A stretch of 64,000 nucleotides of DNA, taken from NCBI GenBank assembly GCA_040081715.1, contig JBEBFY010000003.1:141176-205175 (forward strand), in the 5' to 3' direction. The stretch comes from CANKJK01 sp040081715 (GTDB taxonomy: Bacteria; Acidobacteriota; Vicinamibacteria; Vicinamibacterales; UBA2999). This document shows positions 43,715-50,189 of the stretch, piece by piece. Both the position numbers and the translations under genes were made by a program. The notes beneath the pieces were generated by a model that saw only the letters and a program-made list of their open reading frames with translations, ran no database searches and was not told the DNA's origin. Numbering within the stretch: the stretch's first letter is position 1; every line of letters begins with the position of its first letter.

Positions 43715-45036
43715 ATGACCCTCCGGCCGATGTCATCAGGCAGGAACAACTCGTTGGCCTTCTCGGGCGCATCAGCCACGGCCGTCCCGATGTTCCAGGC
43801 CGGGATGGGCTGCTTGTCCGGCGGATACGTGGACTCGAGCGGAGCCCAGACCTTGTCCACGCGGTCGGTAAACAAATCCCCAATGAGCAGGTCCGTCACC
43901 GTGCCGCGGTGCTCGGGATACCGCTGGATGAACTGGCCAAAGCTGAGTCCGTCGTAGTACTCGCACACCAGCCGCCGCATGCGGTCCACGCCGCGGTTGA
44001 AGTCGTCGGCCCATCGGCCGAGCTGCGCGCCCGAGGTGTCGCCCGCGGCGACGCCGTTCACGATCGCGTCAGCCGCCAGCTCCCCGGACTTGAGCGCCAG
44101 GAGCACACCGGAGGAATAGAGCGGGTCCAGGAAGCCCCACGCGTCGCCGATCATCACCCAGCCGTCGCCGGAGACCTGCTTCGATCGGTAGGAGTAGTCC
44201 TTGGTCGCGAAGTACCCGGTGACCCGCTTTGCGTTGGCCACACGTTCCTTCACACCCACGCAGCGCTCCACCTCTTCGGTGTAGGTCTGCTCGAACGGAC
44301 CGCGGTTCTTGAAGAGGTAGTCGAACGGCGCCACCACGCCGACGCTCACAATGTTGTCGTGCTGGGGGATGTACCAGAACCAGCCCCGCTTGTCGGGCGT
44401 CTGGAGCACGACGGTGGCGCCTTCGTCCTTGCCTGCATCCCGGTAGGCGCCTTCCCAGTAGGTCCAGATGGCGCCCTTGTTGAGCACCGGGTCCCACACA
44501 CGGAGCCGCAGCTTGTTCGAGAGGAGGCCGTTCTGGCCGCTGGCGTCCACGACGACCGTGGCACGCACCTCGCGGATCGGATCGTCGCCCACCTTCACGG
44601 TGACGCCCACGGCCCGCGTACCTTCGAAGAGCACTTCATGAACGCGGGCACCCTCGAACGCCTGCACGCCGTGCTCGCGGGCGTTGGCGAGCATCATCTG
44701 GTCGAACTCGCTCCGCACCACCTGCCAGGTCTGCGAGCACTCATGCTGCTTGTTGTCCCAGAAGTAGAACGGCGCCGACTCCTTGCCACGCGAATTCACG
44801 AACTGCACGCTGTACTTCTTCACGAACGGGCTGGCCTGCATCTTCGGCAGCATGTTCAGGCGCTGGAGCACCCAGTAGGTCTCCGGAATCAGCGACTCGC
44901 CGATGTGAAAGCGCGGAAAGTGTTCACGCTCGAAGAGCTGCACCTTCAGGCCCTGCTGGGCGAGGATCGTCGAGACGGTGGCACCCGCCGGCCCGCCTCC
45001 GATCACCACTACGTCTACGTTCTCGGTCACGGTCAT
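43711..45036 (-). CDS. FAD-dependent oxidoreductase with flavin-halogenase motifs
   Basis: The 441-residue protein has a dinucleotide-binding VIGGGPAGATVSTILAQQG, FPRFHIGESLIPETYWVLQR, Lys 73/74 in FVKKYSVQF, the WxWxIP motif as GWFWYIP (219-224), and GDGWVMIGDAWGFLDPLYSSG. WxWxIP and the lysine are the marks of flavin-dependent halogenases acting on phenolic or carrier-bound substrates. Some related enzymes are hydroxylases or reductases, so halogenation is not proven. It is expected to need a flavin reductase, which is not adjacent. The start overlaps the ligase stop by ATGA. Confidence 0.85.
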   Translation of the reverse strand: MTVTENVDVVVIGGGPAGATVSTILAQQGLKVQLFEREHFPRFHIGESLIPETYWVLQRLNMLPKMQASPFVKKYSVQFVNSRGKESAPFYFWDNKQHECSQTWQVVRSEFDQMMLANAREHGVQAFEGARVHEVLFEGTRAVGVTVKVGDDPIREVRATVVVDASGQNGLLSNKLRLRVWDPVLNKGAIWTYWEGAYRDAGKDEGATVVLQTPDKRGWFWYIPQHDNIVSVGVVAPFDYLFKNRGPFEQTYTEEVERCVGVKERVANAKRVTGYFATKDYSYRSKQVSGDGWVMIGDAWGFLDPLYSSGVLLALKSGELAADAIVNGVAAGDTSGAQLGRWADDFNRGVDRMRRLVCEYYDGLSFGQFIQRYPEHRGTVTDLLIGDLFTDRVDKVWAPLESTYPPDKQPIPAWNIGTAVADAPEKANELFLPDDIGRRVI

Positions 45037-46337
45037 GGCTCCACGGTGTGCAAGAAACGCCGGGCCTTCATTTCGAAGCGCGGCAGCGGTTGGCTGGCGA
45101 GGGTCACGGTCACGGCGAGCCCAAGGCCCTCGTGCAGCGCCGCCGCCACCTGCGAGGTCAGCGCGTGCTGCGGGCCGGCGGCCGCCGGCGTGGGCTCGAT
45201 TTCCACCGTCAGCGAGTGGAGTGCGCCGGTCGAGGTGACGGTGGCGCGGAACTCGGCCACGTCAGCAAAGCGGCGGACGACGGCCTCGATGGCGCTGGGA
45301 TACACGTTGACGCCACGGATGCTCACCATGTCGTCGACGCGGGCGTGGATGCCGCCTCGCAGCCGGGCTGAGGCCCGGCCGCAGGGGCAGATCACGGCAT
45401 CACGGACGACAAGGTCGCCGGTGCGGTAGCGGATCGCCGGGCAGGCAAACCGCCGCAGGTTGGTGACGACCAGTTCGCCGGGTTCACCGTCCGGCACCGG
45501 CAGGAGGGTCCCGGGGTCGAGGACCTCGCACAGGAACTCGTCCTCGTTGAGGTGCAGGAAGCCAGGCGCCTCCCAGCACTCGAAGCTGACGGGGCCGACC
45601 TCCGTGAGGCCGTGGTGGTCGATGACCCGTGCGCCCCAGGCCGCCTCGATCCGGGCCCTGGTGGCCGGGATGCTGCCTCCGGGTTCGCCAGCCACGATGA
45701 GCGCGCGCACGCCCCGTTCGGCCAGCCACCCAGCCGGGTGCTCGGCGGCTGCGACCTCCGCCAGGCGCAGCGCATAGGTCGGCGTGCAGCAGATCACGGT
45801 GGGTCTCACGGCATCGATGAGCGAGAGTCGCTGGGCACTGGAGAGGCCCCCGGCGGGTACGGCATGCGCGCCGAGCTGCACGGCGGCGTCAAACGCCGTC
45901 CAGAAGCCGTAGAACGGCCCGAAGGAGAAAGCAAAGAAGATGCGGTCTGTCGAGGTGACGTGCGCCCCGGCATAGACGGCCTTCCAGCAGTCCACGGACC
46001 ACTGCCAGCTTTCGGGTGTGTCGATCCAGCGGAGGGGGCGCCCTGTAGTCCCCGACGTCTGGTTATAGCGCGTGTAGCAGCTCGGAGGCTCGCTGATGAC
46101 GGTCCCCCACGGTCCGTGTGCTGCCTGGTCCGCGAGGAGCTCCGCCTTGGTCGTGACAGGCACGCGCTCCAGGTCCGCGCGGCTGATCCAGTGCTGCCCG
46201 GGCTGGAAGCCGGCCGCATCCAGCTTGGCCGTGTAGAAGGCGCTCTTGCCGTAGATGCGGTCGAACAGGTCCAGGGCCCGCGTCCACTGGTGCATCCAGA
46301 TGGCTTCCCGATCCAGGCGCTCTACTGCCTCGCTCAT
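45033..46337 (-). CDS. PaaK-like acyl/aryl-CoA ligase (ANL superfamily)
   Basis: This 434-residue adenylate-forming enzyme has the P-loop QTSGTTGRPLRW, HHGLTEVGPVSFECW, RTGDLV and the C-terminal core VDDMVSIRGVNVYPSAIEAV with a terminal lysine in PLPRFEMKARRF. Phenylacetate-CoA ligase homologues activate aryl carboxylates as AMP then thioester. Together with the UbiC-like and thioesterase neighbours, 4-hydroxybenzoate or a relative is a natural candidate substrate (inference). Both ends overlap neighbours by four bases. Confidence 0.9.
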   Translation of the reverse strand: MSEAVERLDREAIWMHQWTRALDLFDRIYGKSAFYTAKLDAAGFQPGQHWISRADLERVPVTTKAELLADQAAHGPWGTVISEPPSCYTRYNQTSGTTGRPLRWIDTPESWQWSVDCWKAVYAGAHVTSTDRIFFAFSFGPFYGFWTAFDAAVQLGAHAVPAGGLSSAQRLSLIDAVRPTVICCTPTYALRLAEVAAAEHPAGWLAERGVRALIVAGEPGGSIPATRARIEAAWGARVIDHHGLTEVGPVSFECWEAPGFLHLNEDEFLCEVLDPGTLLPVPDGEPGELVVTNLRRFACPAIRYRTGDLVVRDAVICPCGRASARLRGGIHARVDDMVSIRGVNVYPSAIEAVVRRFADVAEFRATVTSTGALHSLTVEIEPTPAAAGPQHALTSQVAAALHEGLGLAVTVTLASQPLPRFEMKARRFLHTVEP

Positions 46338-46762
46338 GCCGAGTCCCCGGCCTTCAGGAATCGGGAGGTGACCGTCTCCGGCAGCGCGGTGGATCGCACC
46401 AGTCCCTCGGGGGTGCGCTCCACGCAGGCGATGGTCATGGTGCCGGCGGCGATGCGCGTGGTACCGCAGGTGATCTCACCCGCGTAGCGGATCGACCGGG
46501 CGCCCAGCTCTGCAATGCGGATCGTGACGTCGAAGACATCCTCGAAACGCAGCGGCGCGAAGTAGTCAAAGGTCAGCGCCACCCGGGGCCAGCCGTAGCG
46601 GCCGTTGGGCTCATGGATGCTCAGGCCCGCCGCGCGCCACATGTCGTGTTCCGCTTCCTCCAGGTAGCGCGGAAACCAGCTGAAGTGCACGATGCCCACC
46701 GCGTCCGTCTCGTAGAACTGGACGCGCCTGGTCACTCGATGCTCGCTGATGGGGGTGGCCAT
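46334..46762 (-). CDS. Hot-dog acyl-CoA thioesterase (FcbC/YbgC-like)
   Basis: This 142-residue protein has the conserved acid motif YETDAVGIVHFSWFPRYLEE near residue 20 and VALTFDYFAPLRFEDVFDVT. This group includes 4-hydroxybenzoyl-CoA thioesterase. The end overlaps the ligase start by ATGA. Next to an aryl-CoA ligase it could release the product or edit CoA esters. A methylketone or acyl-carrier role cannot be ruled out. Confidence 0.87.
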   Translation of the reverse strand: MATPISEHRVTRRVQFYETDAVGIVHFSWFPRYLEEAEHDMWRAAGLSIHEPNGRYGWPRVALTFDYFAPLRFEDVFDVTIRIAELGARSIRYAGEITCGTTRIAAGTMTIACVERTPEGLVRSTALPETVTSRFLKAGDSA

Positions 46763-46771
46763 GCGTGATGC

Positions 46772-47317
46772 CTAGACGGGCGGCAGGATCTCGACGATGT
46801 CGCCGATCTTCCGCCCGCCTTCAAAGAGTTCCGTCTGGCGGCCGTAGAGCGTCCGCGGCTCGCGCATCCAGAACACGCCCATCATCTCCGGGTTGGGTTC
46901 TACCGCCAGAAACGCGCAGGGCTGGCTCTTGAAGTCGATGCCGCCGTTTCTGAGCACGCGCCCGAGCGGGACCTCGTTCTTGAGGATCTGCTTCTGGATG
47001 CGCGCCGGGAATGCATCCAGACGCAGGTGTATGGCCCCCATCTCTACGGGCCGCCCCGAGTACTCCTGCACCAGGAGCACACGGCGCAGATACCACTTGC
47101 CCCGCGTGGTCGTCGAGAGCGTCCGCAGCATCACGGGGCCGCCGAAGTGGCGCTCCAGCGTGATGGTCATGTCAGTATCGTGGACGAGGAGCGACCGATA
47201 GGGATGCGGAATCGCACCCGGGGCAATCGTGCGCACCGTCGGCTGGACCACGCCGGCCTGGTCGTAGGCCACGTCGAGGGGATAAAGAGGGGATCTGGAG
47301 GAACGCGTCTTCGCCAT
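46772..47317 (-). CDS. UbiC-like (chorismate lyase/UTRA-fold) protein
   Basis: This is a 181-residue protein from ATG 47317. LRTLSTTTRGKWYLRRVLLV, VEMGAIHLRLDAFPARIQKQ, VPLGRVLRNGGIDF and RTLYGRQTELFEGGRKIGDI resemble the chorismate-pyruvate-lyase fold, including the late conserved Glu (VEILPP). UbiC makes 4-hydroxybenzoate and pyruvate from chorismate. An upstream in-frame start overlapping the radical SAM gene would add a Ser/Arg-rich stretch and was not used. Identity is by motif resemblance, so the activity is inferred. Confidence 0.75.
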   Translation of the reverse strand: MAKTRSSRSPLYPLDVAYDQAGVVQPTVRTIAPGAIPHPYRSLLVHDTDMTITLERHFGGPVMLRTLSTTTRGKWYLRRVLLVQEYSGRPVEMGAIHLRLDAFPARIQKQILKNEVPLGRVLRNGGIDFKSQPCAFLAVEPNPEMMGVFWMREPRTLYGRQTELFEGGRKIGDIVEILPPV

Positions 47318-47354
47318 GGGTCTCGGGAACGGTGGCCGGGTCACTACGGAGATG

Positions 47355-48722
47355 CTAGGTGTAGCGGATGCCGGCGTGCTCCGGCAGGAAGAAGCGGGGG
47401 AGCAGGACATCGACTCGCAGCAGGCCATCGCGGGTCAACGACACCTGGTCCTGGCTCACCTCGTCGGCGTAGCCGTCGGCCTGCAGCGAAGCGAAGGCTT
47501 CGGCGAACCGCGTGAGGATCGCCACGCCGTACTTTTCCTGGAAGTAGGCGGGGCGAATGGTTCCCAACTTGAGTTGCAGCACCAGTTCGCGAATCAGACG
47601 CTCCTCGCCGGTGGGCCGATAGGCGCGGCTGAGCGGCAGGCGGCCTGCATCCACGGCCGCTGTGTACGTTTCCCAGGTGTCGAGGTTCTGCATGTGGACG
47701 CCGTTGACGTGGCCGAACGATGCCACGCCAAGCGCGGCCATGTCAGCGCCCTGCCAGAGGCGGTCGCGGTAGACGAAGCGCGTCTTCCCCCGCTGCTTGA
47801 CGGCCGTGTAGGCGCTGCCCACGGAGTACCCCGCGCGTTCCAAGGCCTCAAAGGCCTCCCCGACCCAGCGGCGCTTGGTGGACCAGTTGGCGACCGGGTC
47901 CTCGAACTGGTGCGTGCCCTTCATCAGGTCTTTGCTGATCGTCGTGTTGAAGGGCAGCTCCATCTGATAGATCGTCACGGAGTCCGGGTCGAGGGCGATG
48001 GTCTTCTCGACGCAGGACTGCCAGTTCGCCTCCGTTTCCCCCAGCATCCCCGCGATGAGGTCGATGTTGATCTGCGGGAAGCCCAGGGACCTGGCACAGC
48101 GGTAGGCCCGGTCGACTTCTCCGGACCGGTGCGCGCGGCCGTTCAGCTCGAGGATGCGATCGTCGAAATTCTCGACGCCCAGGCTGAGGCGGGTCACGCC
48201 CAGGCGGCGAATCACCTCCAGCTTGTGCTCGGTGAGTGTGCCCGGCTCGCACTCGAAGGTCACTTCCTCGGCCGAGGCCCACGACGTCGTGGCCGTGAGG
48301 CGCGTGACGAGCCCCTCGAGTTGCTGGGAGGAGAGGAACGACGGCGTACCGCCACCGAAGTAGACGAAGTTCAGCGGCCGGCCGGCAATCGCGGGACGCT
48401 GGGCGTAGAGCTCCCATTCCCGCGCCAGCACGTCGAGGTACTGCATGACGTCGGACGAGTTCTTGTCCGTGTACACGCGGAAGTAGCAGAAGTGGCAGCG
48501 CTTCCGACAGAACGGAATGTGGAGATAGAGACCGAGCGGCACGCCGGGTGCCGGTGGCCGCTCGAGCGCCGGCAGCGCCTCGGAAGCCACGGCCTCGGGC
48601 GTCCATACGGAGAACGGCGGATAGTTCGCGACGAAGTAGCTGCCGACGTCGGTCTGATCGGCGACGGCCGTCGCGGCGCCGCCGCTCGCGGCCATCGTCA
48701 GCAGTCGGGGGTCTGACGCCAT
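47355..48722 (-). CDS. HemN/HemW-like radical SAM enzyme
   Basis: This 455-residue protein has the [4Fe-4S] motif HIPFCRKRCHFCYFRVY (Cys 72, 76 and 79), the SAM-site NFVYFGGGTPSFLSSQQLEG, LSLGVENFDDRILELNGRAH and INIDLIAGMLGETEANWQ. The C-terminal part resembles the HemN C domain. Known relatives are coproporphyrinogen oxidase, the haem chaperone HemW, anaerobic haem-opening enzymes and cyclopropanating or methylating natural-product enzymes. Its place inside this operon argues against housekeeping HemN/HemW. The ATG directly follows the TAG of the propeller gene. Confidence 0.88.
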   Translation of the reverse strand: MASDPRLLTMAASGGAATAVADQTDVGSYFVANYPPFSVWTPEAVASEALPALERPPAPGVPLGLYLHIPFCRKRCHFCYFRVYTDKNSSDVMQYLDVLAREWELYAQRPAIAGRPLNFVYFGGGTPSFLSSQQLEGLVTRLTATTSWASAEEVTFECEPGTLTEHKLEVIRRLGVTRLSLGVENFDDRILELNGRAHRSGEVDRAYRCARSLGFPQINIDLIAGMLGETEANWQSCVEKTIALDPDSVTIYQMELPFNTTISKDLMKGTHQFEDPVANWSTKRRWVGEAFEALERAGYSVGSAYTAVKQRGKTRFVYRDRLWQGADMAALGVASFGHVNGVHMQNLDTWETYTAAVDAGRLPLSRAYRPTGEERLIRELVLQLKLGTIRPAYFQEKYGVAILTRFAEAFASLQADGYADEVSQDQVSLTRDGLLRVDVLLPRFFLPEHAGIRYT

Positions 48723-50189
48723 CTACTTCCCGCCTGCCCCGGTCTGAATCGAATAGATCACGTTGCGGTTGTTGAGAATCAGCGCGCCGTTGGCGGGCAC
48801 CGGCGTGGCATAGACGGAACTGCCCATGTTGAGCTCGGCGAGCAGCTTCATCGTCTTGCCGGTCTGGAGGATGGCGATGTCGCCGTCCTCGTCGCCCAGG
48901 TAGACCTTGCCGTCAATGACCATCGGCGATCCCCAGATGGCCGCGAAGGTGTCGTACTGCCAGTACTCCTGGCCGGTGTCGGCATCGAGGCAGTGCAGGA
49001 AGCCGCTGAAGTCCGAGATGTAGACCAGCCCCTCGTGGATGGCCGCCGTGGAGACGGAGCGGCGGATCTTGTCGAAGTGGAAGACGACGCCGGTCGTGGT
49101 GATGTCGCCGCGCTTGGTGGCGTCGATGGCGTAGAAGTGGCCCACGCCCTCGCCGTGCTCCGGGTCCTGGCCGTTGGCGAGGTACACGCGGTCCCGGTAG
49201 ATCACGGGCGTGGCGATGACTTCGTTCCGTGTGCGGGGCCACACGGAATCCTTTGGGTTGGTGTCGAACTCCCAGAGCTTCTTGCCCGTGACGGCTTCAT
49301 AGCCGCGTACCCAGCCGTCGCCCTGCGCGCTGACCACCATGTCCACCCCGGCTACCTTGCCGACGCTCGGTGTGGACCATTGTCCGTGCAGGATCTTGTC
49401 GTTGACCGAGTTGTCTTCCCACACGAGCTTGGCCGTGTTCTTGTTCACCGCGATGATGGCCGGCGCTTTGGGGGAGGGGATGTTGACGTGGCTCTCGTCC
49501 TGCCCGTTGGAGGTGCTGACGTAAATCAGGTCGCCGAGAATCACGGGTGACGAGTTGGAGAGGTTGTGGGGATAGGCGCCCACTTCCTCCATCATGTCGA
49601 ACTCCCAGATCACGTCCGCGTCCTTCGGGCCGGTCAGCTTCTCCGTGGTGATGCCGTCATTGCCGTTGGCAAAGCCCTTCACGTCCAGGCAGAGCAGGAC
49701 GCCGCGGTTGCTCACGTAGTAGACGCGCCCCTTTTCGATGGCGGGCGAGGACGCCACGCCCTGGTAGGGCCAGTCGTTGGCGCGGCCCGCCGGAAGCTTC
49801 TCGTGCGTCTGCTGCCACAGGAACGCGCCGGTCTTCTCATCGAAGGCCATCAGCACGCCCCGGTCGCCGCCCTGCTTGGGGTCACGCGGGGCTTCGTTGT
49901 TGGTGCCGACCAGCACGACGCCTTCGGCCACCACGGGATTGCCATACGTCTGCGAGCCCAGCTCGGCCGACCACTTGATGTTCTTCTTCGTCTTGATGTC
50001 CCACTCGATGGGGAGGCCCTTCATGGGCGAGACCATGTTCCGGTCCGGGGTGCCACCCCACATCGGCCAGTCGTTGGTGCCCGGGTCCGAGGCCGTCAGC
50101 CGCACGGCGGTCGTGCTGGTGGCGACGAGCGCGAGGGACAGGGCGAAGGCGAATCGGGAGATGCGCGTCTGCATGATGACTGGGCTCAC
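48723..50189 (-). CDS. Exported PQQ-binding-like beta-propeller protein (second of pair)
   Basis: This 488-residue protein starts with a GTG overlapping the upstream TGA. ATG 50174 would also keep the Sec signal (RFAFALSLALVATSTTAVRL). Seven to eight blades with repeated D-x-x-T-G-x-x-x-W patterns are visible (DEKTGAFLWQ, NKNTAKLVWE, EAVTGKKLWE, DADTGQEYWQ). It is probably periplasmic. Whether it binds PQQ is not evident; no haem motif is present. It lies between another propeller gene and the radical SAM gene in one operon. Confidence 0.88.
   Translation of the reverse strand: MSPVIMQTRISRFAFALSLALVATSTTAVRLTASDPGTNDWPMWGGTPDRNMVSPMKGLPIEWDIKTKKNIKWSAELGSQTYGNPVVAEGVVLVGTNNEAPRDPKQGGDRGVLMAFDEKTGAFLWQQTHEKLPAGRANDWPYQGVASSPAIEKGRVYYVSNRGVLLCLDVKGFANGNDGITTEKLTGPKDADVIWEFDMMEEVGAYPHNLSNSSPVILGDLIYVSTSNGQDESHVNIPSPKAPAIIAVNKNTAKLVWEDNSVNDKILHGQWSTPSVGKVAGVDMVVSAQGDGWVRGYEAVTGKKLWEFDTNPKDSVWPRTRNEVIATPVIYRDRVYLANGQDPEHGEGVGHFYAIDATKRGDITTTGVVFHFDKIRRSVSTAAIHEGLVYISDFSGFLHCLDADTGQEYWQYDTFAAIWGSPMVIDGKVYLGDEDGDIAILQTGKTMKLLAELNMGSSVYATPVPANGALILNNRNVIYSIQTGAGGK

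Noticed and set aside
43417..45429. A 670-codon plus-strand frame
   Set aside because: Antisense to the antiporter, FAD enzyme and CoA ligase genes; composition is Arg/His/Ala rich without domains.
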